Positions 8,842 to 17,120 of a stretch of DNA of 64,000 nt are shown piece after piece. The notes under the pieces were generated by a model. That model worked only from the letters and a program-made list of their open reading frames with translations, searched no databases and had not been told where the DNA came from. A program made the translations under genes and the position numbers. Position 1 is the stretch's first letter; every line of letters begins with the position of its first letter. Origin of the DNA: Streptomyces sp. NBC_01198 (GTDB lineage: Bacteria; Actinomycetota; Actinomycetes; Streptomycetales; Streptomycetaceae); the NCBI RefSeq assembly GCF_036010485.1, contig NZ_CP108568.1:744001-808000 (forward strand). Reading direction: 5' to 3'.

Positions 8842-11800
8842 CTACGACGCGTTCGCGGGCATCAGCTGGGCCATGTTGAAGCCGGCGACGTCCTTGCTGG
8901 AGCCGATGCCGTCGCCCCACTGGGTGTAGCCCTTGCGTACGCCGTTGTCCTTCTCGTTGACGTCCAGCGCGAAGGAGAACACGTTGTCGGCCGTGGGCTG
9001 GACCGAGGTCAGGTCGCTCCAGGGCAGCGCGACCTCGTACAGCGTGGTGTGGGTCGCGTCGTCCCTGGTGACGTGGACGGTCGCGTTCGTGACCTGCCCG
9101 CTGCCCTCGGTCGGTGCGGTCCAGCGGTAGAGCTGGGCGGCGGCCGAGGTGAGTGCGGCTCCGTACTCGTAGTGCCCGTTGACCGAGGCGGTGCTCTCGG
9201 TGGCGGAGGCGCCGGGCACGCCCGACGTGGCCGCGAACTGCAGGCAGTCGCCCTGCCAGATGTCGGCTCCGGTGGCGGGCTCGGAGAAGACGTCGTCGGT
9301 GAGGTCGGCGGTGAGGTAGAGGTTCGTGGCGTCCCAGTCGAGCCACACCTTGCCCGACAGGTCCGCCGCACCCCCGTACGGCTGCGAGGCGTCCAGGGTC
9401 TCCCACGTCCCGTCGGCGGTGGTGGCCAGGTCCACCGAGGGGCCGTCCTTGACCTGGTCGAGCGTCCAGGAGGTGCCGAGGCTCTTGTTGACCACCGGCA
9501 GGAAGGTGACGTGCCCGGAGAAGGCCTCGGAGGAAAGGTCGCCGGAGATGACGCTGGTCACCGTGAACGGGTAGATGGTGGCGAACGTGACGTCCGTCAC
9601 CGGCACGTCCACCGTGGCCGAGCCCTGCGGGGCGATGGTCGCGCTGACCGGCTGGGTGCCCGTCCTGCTGCCGAGCTTCCAGGTGACCGCCGTCACCGTG
9701 GTGGGGCTGTCGGACGGGTTGTGCAGGACCACGTGCAGCGAACCGGCCGGCGGGCTCATCCCGGTCACCACCGGGGTGACCTGTTCGGGGGTGGCGCCCG
9801 AGGTGACGGTGAGCGGGCTGACCGCCGCTTCCGAGGAGGCGCCGGCCCCGCCGGTGAACGCCGCCGACGCGGCCAGCTCCGCCTTGGTGCCGGGACTCGC
9901 GGTGCCGGGAACTCTGACGCTCCAGGTGGCCGTCACCTTCTGGCCGGGAGCGACGCGGGACAGCGTCACCGGCGACGTCGGGGTCGCCGTCCAGCCGTCC
10001 GGCGACGTCAGGCGCAACGACAGGCCGCGGACGGCCTGCCGGCCGGTGTTGGCGAACGTCGCCGTCGCGGTGACGGTGGTGTTCGGCTTGACGATGCCTG
10101 CCGCCTGCAGCGTGAACGGGTCCTGCACCACGATCGGCGCCGTACCGGTCACGCCGTTCACCGTCACCTCGATCGTCGCGGCGCCGGGTGCCCGCATGGT
10201 GACCACGCCGGTGCGGCTGACCGTGGCGACCCGCTGGTCGCTGCTGCGGTACGTGACGTGGGCCCGGGACAGGTCGGCGAACGACTGGTCGTTGTCGGCC
10301 GCTTCGACGATGTGGTCGGCGGCGGCGTGCTCCTGTTCGAGCGTGGCGTCCGTGTCCGGCGCGATCCACGGGTCCTTACCGGTCAGGTCGAGCGTGTCAC
10401 CCGCGGTGAAGACCACCTGGTCCGGCTGGACGGTGACCGTCCGCACCCGCGGGGTGATGGCACCGTGCACCCGCGCCGTGCCGGAGCCGGCCACGGTGGC
10501 GGAGTCGGGCCCGACCCTGAACTGGTAGGCGCCGTCGTGGACGACCTGCTTGAGGGCGCTCTCGTCCCACTGGCTGAGGTCGGCGATCCTCACCGGCAGC
10601 CGCACGTGCTGGCTGCGGCCCGGCGCGAGCACCGACGTCTTCTTGAAGCCCGCCAACTGCTCCTTCGGCAACTCCGCCCCCGGCACCGTGAACTGCGGCG
10701 CCACGTAGAGCTGTGCGACCGTCGAGCCCGCGACCGTACCGGTGTTGGTGACGTCGAAGTTGACGTCCACCGTGCCGTCTGCAGCGACGGAACCGGGTCC
10801 GACCCGCACGTGCGAGTAGCCGAACCGCGAGTAGGACAGGCCGTATCCGAACGGGTAGGTCGGCTTCCCGGTGGAGTACATGTACGTGCGGCCGAGTCCG
10901 TCGGTCTGGGACGGGGTGAGCCCGTAGTTGTCGATGGACGGGAGCTGCGAGTCACCGGCGAACCAGGTGAAGTCCAGGTGTCCGGAGGGGTTCTGCCGGC
11001 CGAAGAGCACCTGGGCCAGCGCCGTGCCCTGGCTCTCGCCGTTGTAGCCGCTGAAGACGATCGCCGGGAAGGCCTTCTGCGCGGCCTGGATGTCGTAGGG
11101 GCCGTCGGCCTGCATGACCAGCGCCGTCCGCGGGTTGCCGAGGTCGGCGATCTGGCTGATCAGCGAGTCGTAGTTGCCCGGCAGGGCCAGCGCCGACCGG
11201 TCCGTGCCCTCGTCGGCCACGCCGAGGTCGGAGCCCACGGCCACGATCACCAGGTCCGCCGTCCTGACCGCGGTCCGGGTCGCGTCCGAGCACGCGGCGG
11301 GCGTTGTGGCGGTCGTCGTGGTGCCGCACGCGTCGAAGGTCACGGTCGCCGAGGGGTTGGCCGCCTTGACCGCGGCGGTGATCCCCTGCACGGCGTTGAC
11401 CTGGAGGGACGGCCTGCCCGAATAGCCGCCGAGCGTGGTGGTGTTCGCCAGGTTGCCGACGATGACGACGTTGTTCAGTGTGGCGGGGTTCGCCGGCAGC
11501 AGTGGAGCCGAGGTGCCGGAGACCTCGTCGTTCTGCAGGAGCACCAGGTCCTGTGCGGCGACCTTCTCCGCCAGCGCCTGGTGGGCGGGCGACTCGATCT
11601 GCGCCTTGGTGATCCTGGTGTAGGCGACCTTGCTCGCCGGGTCGAACTCGCCGGTCTGGAAACGGACCGTGAAGAGCTTCGTCAGCGCGCTGTCGATGAC
11701 GCCCTGGGTGAGCAGGCCCACCGAGACCGCCGCGTCGATGTTCTGCGGGGTCAGCTCCCCGCCCGCGCAGTTGAGTTGGGTGCCGGCCCGCACCGCGAAC

Positions 11801-12876
11801 GCCTGCCCGCCCGCCGCCGCGGGGACCTGCTTGCCGGTGGCGGTGTTCGTCCAGATCGTGCCGTTGGTCGTCCACCCCGGCGGAGCCCAGTTGTGGCCGC
11901 CGGAGGAGTAGACGTCACCGATGGCACCGCAGTCCGAGGTGGTGTACCCGCCGAAGCCGTAGGTGGCCTGCAGCAGTTCGTTCACCGTGTAGGTGTCCGC
12001 GGGAGCCGGCGTGCCGTTCACCGCGTTGTAGGACGTCATGACGCCGGAGACGTGGGCGTCCTCCACCAGGGAGGCGAACTGCTTGGTGTAGTAGTCCCTG
12101 ATGTTCGCGTCGGTGGTGTTCGCGCTCTGGGTGTGCCTGCTGTTCTCGTCGTTGTTCAGCGCGTAGTGCTTGGCGGTCGCCGCGACCTTCAAGTACGGCG
12201 TCATGGGACGGCCGGTGGCCGTCTGACCCTGGTAACCGTTGACGAACGCGCCGGCCATGGTGGACGCCAGGTAGGTGTCCTCGCCGAACGACTCGTTGGT
12301 CCGGCCCCAGCGCGGGTCGCGGTCCATGTTGACCGTCGGCGCCCAGAAGGTGAGGTCGCCGTAGTCCGACGCGGACGGGCCGAGGTTGTTCTGCCCCTTC
12401 CCCCAGAGCGACTTGTCGAGGAAGCCGCGCACCTCGTCCGAGATCGCCGTGGTCTCCTGGTAGGTCAGCTGCGGGTCCCAGGACATGGTGGAGGCGAAGT
12501 TCACCGGGAAGCTGGTGGCCGTCACGTCGAGCTCGCCCTGGCTGCCCGCGGCGGTGTCGGCGCCGAGCCGGTTGATGCCGTGCTGGCCCTCGCTCCAGTA
12601 GGTGTACTGCTGCACCCCGAGCCGGGGAATGGCCGGGGCGTTGTTGGTCTGGAGCTGCGCCACCTTCTCGTCCGACGTCATCCGCGACACCAGGTCGGCC
12701 GCGCGCTGGGCGAAGGTGTAGTGCGTGTCGAGGTAGACCGGCTGCGTGGCGGAGATGGCGGACTGCGCGCCACGGTCCGGGCTCGCCTGGGCCACCGGTA
12801 CCCCGGCGACCACGGTCACCGCGACCGCGGCGGCCAGCAGGCGGCCGGTTGATGTTCTGGGTCTTCTGGAGCGCAA
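8842..12876 (-). CDS. Large secreted glycoside hydrolase family 3 enzyme with C-terminal binding modules
   Basis: About 1344 aa. The TTG start has AAGGAG six bases upstream; a GTG five codons earlier (12891) has none. Signal peptide: RRPRTSTGR then LLAAAVAVTVVAGVPVAQAS. GH3 N-terminal barrel ~45-400 with KHYALNNDEN (Lys-His pair, ~236-237) and TTSDCGAIGDVY, whose Asp (~315) is the expected nucleophile. The C-terminal GH3 domain (VVIVGNLANTT, GYSGRPS, SHVRVGPGS) is followed by the FnIII-like domain, a Big2-like Ig segment (YRSSDQRVATVSRTGVVT), a NEW3-type repeat (NTGRQAVRGLSLRLTSPDGW) and a CBM9-like domain near the C-terminus (VWLDWDATNLYLTADLTDDVF). Closest in layout to beta-xylosidase/beta-glucosidase of actinomycetes; substrate not decided. 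A LacI-type palindrome lies ~160 bases upstream. Confidence 0.9.
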   Translation of the reverse strand: MRSRRPRTSTGRLLAAAVAVTVVAGVPVAQASPDRGAQSAISATQPVYLDTHYTFAQRAADLVSRMTSDEKVAQLQTNNAPAIPRLGVQQYTYWSEGQHGINRLGADTAAGSQGELDVTATSFPVNFASTMSWDPQLTYQETTAISDEVRGFLDKSLWGKGQNNLGPSASDYGDLTFWAPTVNMDRDPRWGRTNESFGEDTYLASTMAGAFVNGYQGQTATGRPMTPYLKVAATAKHYALNNDENSRHTQSANTTDANIRDYYTKQFASLVEDAHVSGVMTSYNAVNGTPAPADTYTVNELLQATYGFGGYTTSDCGAIGDVYSSGGHNWAPPGWTTNGTIWTNTATGKQVPAAAGGQAFAVRAGTQLNCAGGELTPQNIDAAVSVGLLTQGVIDSALTKLFTVRFQTGEFDPASKVAYTRITKAQIESPAHQALAEKVAAQDLVLLQNDEVSGTSAPLLPANPATLNNVVIVGNLANTTTLGGYSGRPSLQVNAVQGITAAVKAANPSATVTFDACGTTTTATTPAACSDATRTAVRTADLVIVAVGSDLGVADEGTDRSALALPGNYDSLISQIADLGNPRTALVMQADGPYDIQAAQKAFPAIVFSGYNGESQGTALAQVLFGRQNPSGHLDFTWFAGDSQLPSIDNYGLTPSQTDGLGRTYMYSTGKPTYPFGYGLSYSRFGYSHVRVGPGSVAADGTVDVNFDVTNTGTVAGSTVAQLYVAPQFTVPGAELPKEQLAGFKKTSVLAPGRSQHVRLPVRIADLSQWDESALKQVVHDGAYQFRVGPDSATVAGSGTARVHGAITPRVRTVTVQPDQVVFTAGDTLDLTGKDPWIAPDTDATLEQEHAAADHIVEAADNDQSFADLSRAHVTYRSSDQRVATVSRTGVVTMRAPGAATIEVTVNGVTGTAPIVVQDPFTLQAAGIVKPNTTVTATATFANTGRQAVRGLSLRLTSPDGWTATPTSPVTLSRVAPGQKVTATWSVRVPGTASPGTKAELAASAAFTGGAGASSEAAVSPLTVTSGATPEQVTPVVTGMSPPAGSLHVVLHNPSDSPTTVTAVTWKLGSRTGTQPVSATIAPQGSATVDVPVTDVTFATIYPFTVTSVISGDLSSEAFSGHVTFLPVVNKSLGTSWTLDQVKDGPSVDLATTADGTWETLDASQPYGGAADLSGKVWLDWDATNLYLTADLTDDVFSEPATGADIWQGDCLQFAATSGVPGASATESTASVNGHYEYGAALTSAAAQLYRWTAPTEGSGQVTNATVHVTRDDATHTTLYEVALPWSDLTSVQPTADNVFSFALDVNEKDNGVRKGYTQWGDGIGSSKDVAGFNMAQLMPANAS

Positions 12877-13036
12877 AACTGTCTCCTTCACGTCACGCGC
12901 GGCTGGGGCGCAGGTTCATGGGGAGCACGCGGGCACCGGTGCGGCCCGCCCGCGCGGGGTGCACGGTCACCGGGAGCCGGGAGCGATGCGGGGGCCGGCG
13001 CCGTGGCGGAGGCAGCCCCGATCGGATCGCGGAGCT

Positions 13037-13048
13037 GACAACGTTGTC
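13037..13048. promoter_or_regulatory. LacI-family type operator GACAACGTTGTC
   Basis: A perfect 12-bp palindrome with central CG, the hallmark of LacI/GalR operators in actinobacteria (consensus near TGACAACGTTGTCA). It is ~160 bases upstream of the GH3 start and downstream (in GH3 orientation) of the TTGACT box, so a repressor bound here would block GH3 transcription. No LacI gene is in the window. Confidence 0.6.
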
Positions 13049-13146
13049 TCCTTCCGTGCACGAAGGACCGCGCCCGCCGCCATCCGCCGAACCGATGAGA
13101 ACTCGCACCCACACTGTTCAGCTTGATCTGAGCAAAAGTCAAGGCT

Positions 13147-13178
13147 CGCTTCAGGAGTCCCAGGACTCCCACGAAGCG
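13147..13178. repeat. Nested inverted repeat upstream of the GH3 promoter
   Basis: Outer arms CGCTTC (13147-13152) and GAAGCG (13173-13178) enclose inner arms GGAGTCC (13154-13160) and GGACTCC (13163-13169). On the GH3 strand it lies just upstream of the TTGACT box. It could be an activator site or the end of a transcript; both are inference. Confidence 0.4.
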
Positions 13179-13438
13179 TCAAATAAGTCCCCTGACAGGG
13201 AAGTTCCGGATCCGACAGGCAGCAGGACCCACGAGCTTCCGGAGGCCTTTTCTGTCCAATGTCGGCGAAAGTCCCCGCCGGGATCCCGGAACCGCACGCG
13301 CCTGGCCCGGGCGGTGTGGACACCGGGGCCGGGGGGCCTCCACGGGCCGGGCGGAAGCGTCGGCGATACTCGTCGGCGTCATCGTGCCGCCAGGCGCGGT
13401 GCTCGGCAAGGCAAGCCACGGACGAAAGAAGAAACGCG

Positions 13439-14461
13439 ATGCCGCTGGTCTCGGAGCCGTTGCGCGCGCTGGGATTCCTGACGATCGGCCTGTTCGACCC
13501 CGCGGACCCGCGGCGGGGCCACGAGTCGACACTGCAGATCATCGAGCTCGGCGAGCGCCTCGGCTTCGACAGCGCCTGGGTACGGCACCGCCACCTGCAG
13601 TACGGGATCTCCTCCCCCGTCGCGGTGCTGGCGGCCGCCACCCAGCGCACCAGCCGTATCGGCCTGGGCACGGCCGTGATCCCGCTCGGCTGGGAGAATC
13701 CGCTGCGGCTGGCCGAGGACCTGGCGACGGTCGATCTGCTGTCGGGGGGCCGCCTCAATCCCGGCGTCAGCGTCGGCCCGCCGATGCACTACGACCAGGT
13801 GAAGGACGCCCTCTACCCCGACACGGCGGAAGCCGAGGACTTCAGCCACCGGCGGGTGCAGCGGCTGCTGGACCTCGTACGCGGCGAGGCCGCCACCGGC
13901 TTCAGCGGCACCGAGGGCTTCGAGGCCTTCTCCGACCGCGTCCAGCCGCAGGCCCCGGGCCTGGGCAGCCGCATGTGGTACGGCGGCGCGAGCCTGCAGT
14001 CCGCCCGGTGGGCGGGCGAGCACGGCATGAACTTCCTGACCAGCAGCGTCGTCAAGGCCGAGGAGTCCGAGGACTTCGCCGCGATCCAGCTCTCGCACGT
14101 CCGGGCCTTCCGCGCCCGCCACCGCGACGGGGAGCGGGCCCGCGTCTCGCAGGGCCTGGTCGTCATCCCCACCGACAACGCCTCGCCGCGCCAGCGCGCC
14201 AAGTACGAGGCGTTCGTCCGCGAGCGGACCCCGCGTACCGCCGTACCGCACGGCCCCGCCCGGCTGCTGTTCGCGCCCGACCTCGTCGGGTCCTCGGCGC
14301 TGATCGCCGAGCAGCTGCACGCCCACGCCGCCTTCCGGGAGATCGACGAGGTCGCCTTCGCGCTGCCCTTCACCTTCGACCACGACGACTACGTCCAGAT
14401 CCTTACCGACATCGCCACCGTCCTCGGCCCGGCCCTGGGCTGGCACCCTGCCGCCGCCTGA
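13439..14461 (+). CDS. Luciferase-like (LLM class) flavin-dependent oxidoreductase
   Basis: 340 aa; ATG start with GAAAGAAG eight bases upstream. Bacterial-luciferase-like TIM barrel: GFLTIGLFDPADPRRGHEST at the N-terminus, ELGERLGFDSAWVRHRHLQYG (helix 1 and the conserved W-x-x-x-H region), TSRIGLGTAVIPLGWENPLRLAEDLATVDLLSGGRL (the family signature, split here by position ~75-110) and GLGSRMWYGGASLQSARWAG. These enzymes use reduced FMN or F420 for monooxygenation or reduction. It is the same length as, and clearly related to, the second LLM protein starting at 16028; only a peptidase-lectin gene lies between. Substrate unknown. Confidence 0.88.
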   Translation: MPLVSEPLRALGFLTIGLFDPADPRRGHESTLQIIELGERLGFDSAWVRHRHLQYGISSPVAVLAAATQRTSRIGLGTAVIPLGWENPLRLAEDLATVDLLSGGRLNPGVSVGPPMHYDQVKDALYPDTAEAEDFSHRRVQRLLDLVRGEAATGFSGTEGFEAFSDRVQPQAPGLGSRMWYGGASLQSARWAGEHGMNFLTSSVVKAEESEDFAAIQLSHVRAFRARHRDGERARVSQGLVVIPTDNASPRQRAKYEAFVRERTPRTAVPHGPARLLFAPDLVGSSALIAEQLHAHAAFREIDEVAFALPFTFDHDDYVQILTDIATVLGPALGWHPAAA

Positions 14462-14814
14462 CCCGCGAGTCCGCGACAGCCGGCCTGTCGCCGGAAAAGC
14501 AGCCAGGCGGAGGGATCCGGCGTTTCCGGCCGGAATCGGGCCGCCGTGCGGAATTGCACGCGAAGAAATCCGTCATCGTTCATCTGCCGTCCAGGCGCGG
14601 GGGATTCCGCCGCCACCGGGTCCGGGATGTGCGGGCGGCTATCGGGGGTGAGCTGCGGCGGAGCCCATGCATCCGCTTGTCCGCCCGGACGATCCACACC
14701 CGGAATGCATTGCCCAAGTCGTATCGGGCTCATATATTTCTCACCGTCAGATCACCTGGTGGTATTCCCTGTTCCTGGAGGACGCTTCGCCCGGGACGGG
14801 GTCGGCAGAAGGAG
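14462..14814. other. Leader of the NlpC/P60-lectin gene
   Basis: 353 bases. An A+T-richer patch (CATATATTTCTCACC near 14731-14746) could hold a promoter. NlpC/P60 genes of actinomycetes often carry a c-di-AMP (ydaO) riboswitch, so I looked for one but could not recognise its conserved segments. Confidence 0.4.
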
Positions 14815-15912
14815 ATGCAGTTGCCCAGGAGAACCGGCCGCGTTCCGGCCGTCCGCTCAGGTGTGGTCGTGGTCGCGCTCCTGGGAGCCGTGCTCGGCGC
14901 GGCCGTGCCCAGCGCTCCCGCCGCTGCCGCCGCGCCCGGTGGCAGCGCCCCGTACAGCACCAGTGTCACCCCGACCGTGCCCGACCCCGCGACGGCGACC
15001 GCGGCGGAACTCGCGGCCGCTCCCCAGCCCGACGCGCCGCCGGCCGGACTGACCACCGCGGCCGCCGCTCGCGAGGTGCAGCCGTTGAGTGCCACGAACG
15101 GTGACATATCCCGGTCCGAGATGGTCGCGCGGGCCCAGCAGTGGGTCGACGAGAGCGTTCCGTACAGCCAGACCAGGTTCTGGACGGACTCCAACGGCAC
15201 CTACCGGCAGGACTGTTCCGGCCTCGTCTCCATGGCCTGGCACCTGGACACCAGCCGCACCACTTCCACGCTGCCGTCCGTGTCGACCCGGCTGAGCAGT
15301 CTCGACGTCCTGCAGCCCGGCGACATGATCGACACCAATACCTCGGCCATGGAGCACGTGGTGCTCTTCGAGGCGTGGACCAGCTCCGCCCACACCACCG
15401 CGATCGTCCTGGAGGAGGCCCACTCGGGCACCGACGCCCGCGTGTCGCAGTACGCCCGCAGCTACCTCACCTCCAACGGCTTCACCCCCTACCGCTACGA
15501 CCACGCGCTGGACCACCCGCAGTACGCCAACGGCAACAGCGGGCTGTGCCTGTCGGTGTCCGGCGGCGGCAGCACCGCCGACGGCGCCGACGTCATCCAG
15601 TGGACCTGCAACGGTGGCCCGGAGCAGCAGTGGAAGTGGACCGGCGGCCAGCTGGTCAACGACAAGAGCGGCAAGTGCCTGTCGGTGTCAGGCGGGGGCA
15701 GTTCGGCCGACGGAGCGGACGTCATCCAGTGGACCTGCAACGGCAAGCCGGAGCAGCAGTGGACCTACCACCCCCACACGGGTGAGTGGACGAACGGCAA
15801 CGGAAAGTACCTCTCTGTCTCCGGCGGCGGCAGCACGGCGGCGGGCGCGCAGGTCATCCAGTGGTCCGGCACGGGCGGCGAAGACCAGAAGTGGTGGGCC
15901 TCGGCGGCCTGA
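14815..15912 (+). CDS. Secreted NlpC/P60-like peptidase with a C-terminal ricin-type lectin domain
   Basis: 365 aa. The ATG abuts its AGAAGGAG site; a TTG two codons later has ideal spacing and may be the real start. Signal peptide: Arg-rich start, VVVVALLGAVLGAAVPSAPAAAA. Residues ~98-235 look like an NlpC/P60 fold: MVARAQQWVDESVPYSQ, then RQDCSGLVSMAW with the expected catalytic Cys (~134), and LQPGDMI...EHVVLFEAW with His (~181). Such enzymes cut cell-wall peptides or related amides. Residues ~245-365 hold three lectin sub-repeats (GLCLSVSGGGSTADGADVI, QWTCNGGPEQQW), the ricin-B QxW motif. It lies between the two LLM oxidoreductase genes; a hairpin follows. Confidence 0.82.
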   Translation: MQLPRRTGRVPAVRSGVVVVALLGAVLGAAVPSAPAAAAAPGGSAPYSTSVTPTVPDPATATAAELAAAPQPDAPPAGLTTAAAAREVQPLSATNGDISRSEMVARAQQWVDESVPYSQTRFWTDSNGTYRQDCSGLVSMAWHLDTSRTTSTLPSVSTRLSSLDVLQPGDMIDTNTSAMEHVVLFEAWTSSAHTTAIVLEEAHSGTDARVSQYARSYLTSNGFTPYRYDHALDHPQYANGNSGLCLSVSGGGSTADGADVIQWTCNGGPEQQWKWTGGQLVNDKSGKCLSVSGGGSSADGADVIQWTCNGKPEQQWTYHPHTGEWTNGNGKYLSVSGGGSTAAGAQVIQWSGTGGEDQKWWASAA

Positions 15913-15946
15913 GCCGCCGGAACAGGCCCGTGACCAGGCCCGGCGG

Positions 15947-15970
15947 CCGGACGGCGCCCCGACCGTCCGG
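15947..15970 (+). terminator. Hairpin terminator after the NlpC/P60-lectin gene
   Basis: Stem CCGGACGG / CCGTCCGG with an 8-base loop, 34 bases after the stop. A second hairpin, GCCGCCGG (15913-15920) with CCGGCGGC (15940-15947), lies just before it. Confidence 0.5.
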
Positions 15971-16027
15971 TGGAGAGGGTCGGGGACGGCGGGAATCAAA
16001 CCCGGCCGCCGGACGCTGTGAGCTCGC

Positions 16028-17050
16028 GTGAAGAAGATTGGATTCCTCTCGTTCGGGCACTGGTCGCCGGACGCGCACTCCGAGACCCGGTCCGCCGCCG
16101 ACTTCCTGCACCAGTCCATCGACCTGGCGGTCGCCGCCGAGGAGCTCGGCGCGGACGGCGCCTACTTCCGCGTGCACCACTTCGCGCGGCAGGCGGGCAG
16201 CCCGTTCCCGCTGCTCGCGGCCATCGGGGCACGGACCTCGTCGATCGAGATCGGCACCGGCGTGATCGACATGCGCTACGAGAACCCGCTGTACATGGCC
16301 GAGGACGCCGGCGCCGCCGACCTCATCTCCGGCGGCCGGCTGCAGCTCGGCATCAGCCGGGGGTCACCGGAACAGGTGATCGACGGCTGGCGCCACTTCG
16401 GGTACTCCCCCGCCGAAGGCGAGACCGGCGCGGACATGGCCCGCCGGCACACCGAGGCGTTCCTCACGGTGATCGAGGGCAAGGGCTTCGCGCAGCCCAG
16501 CCCGCGGCCGATGTTCGCCAACCCGCCGGGACTTCTGCGCATCGAGCCGTACTCCGAGGGGCTGCGCGAGCGGATCTGGTGGGGTTCGGGATCCAACGCG
16601 ACCGCTGTCTGGGCCGCGGGCCTGGGGATGAACCTGCAGAGCTCGACGTTGAAGGACGACGAGACGGGCGAGCCGCTGCACGTACAGCAGCGCAAGCAGA
16701 TCGAGGCGTACCGCGAGGCCTACCGGGCGGCCGGCCATGAGCGCGAGCCGCGGGTGTCGGTCAGCCGCAGCATCTTCGCGCTGACCGACGACGTGGACCG
16801 GGCGTACTTCGGCCGCGACCGCGACTCGCGCGACCAGGTCGGCATGATCGACGAGTCGACCAGGGCGATCTTCGGGCGGTCCTACGCGGCCGAGCCGGAC
16901 GCGCTGGTGAAGCTGCTCCGGCAGGACGAGGCCATCCAGGCGGCGGACACCCTGCTGCTGACCGTCCCCAACCAGCTGGGCGTCGACTACAACGCCCACG
17001 TGCTGGAGAGCATCCTCACCCACGTGGCGCCGGAGCTCGGCTGGCGCTGA
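16028..17050 (+). CDS. Second luciferase-like (LLM class) flavin-dependent oxidoreductase
   Basis: 340 aa from a GTG start (KKIGFLSFGHWSP). LLM barrel features: IDLAVAAEELGADGAYFRVHHFARQ (helix 1 with the W/F-x-x-x-H-H motif), TSSIEIGTGVIDMRYENPLY, then the signature AEDAGAADLISGGRLQLGIS and ERIWWGSGSNATAVWAAGLG. About the same length as the LLM protein starting at 13439 and alignable along its whole length, but too different to be a recent duplicate. No clear ribosome site precedes the GTG. It is followed by a bidirectional terminator shared with the convergent FG-GAP-like gene. Flavin-dependent oxidation or F420-dependent reduction of an unknown compound is expected. Confidence 0.88.
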   Translation: MKKIGFLSFGHWSPDAHSETRSAADFLHQSIDLAVAAEELGADGAYFRVHHFARQAGSPFPLLAAIGARTSSIEIGTGVIDMRYENPLYMAEDAGAADLISGGRLQLGISRGSPEQVIDGWRHFGYSPAEGETGADMARRHTEAFLTVIEGKGFAQPSPRPMFANPPGLLRIEPYSEGLRERIWWGSGSNATAVWAAGLGMNLQSSTLKDDETGEPLHVQQRKQIEAYREAYRAAGHEREPRVSVSRSIFALTDDVDRAYFGRDRDSRDQVGMIDESTRAIFGRSYAAEPDALVKLLRQDEAIQAADTLLLTVPNQLGVDYNAHVLESILTHVAPELGWR

Positions 17051-17077
17051 GCGCGCCGCCGCGCAGGCGCGGCCCCG

Positions 17078-17113
17078 GGCCGGCCGCCGTGGCACCCGCC
17101 ACGGCGGCCGGCC
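17078..17113. terminator. Bidirectional hairpin terminator
   Basis: Perfect 16-bp stem (GGCCGGCCGCCGTGGC and its complement) with an ACCC loop, exactly in the 70-base gap between the convergent LLM and FG-GAP-like genes. Confidence 0.8.
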
Positions 17114-17120
17114 TCGCGGC

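Larger units (their letters stand above)
12877..13438. other. Divergent regulatory region between GH3 and LLM oxidoreductase genes
   Basis: 562 bases without a supported gene. It contains a LacI-type palindrome, a nested inverted repeat and a TTGACT -35-like box on the minus strand at 13142-13137 (entries below). The part next to the oxidoreductase (13200-13438) shows no clear motif. Confidence 0.5.

Noticed and set aside
9049..12852. Very long open frame antisense to the GH3 gene
   Set aside because: Same GC effect; low-complexity Arg/Gly/Val composition and no ribosome site or domains.
14462..14814. c-di-AMP (ydaO) riboswitch before the NlpC/P60 gene
   Set aside because: The conserved segments could not be recognised by eye.
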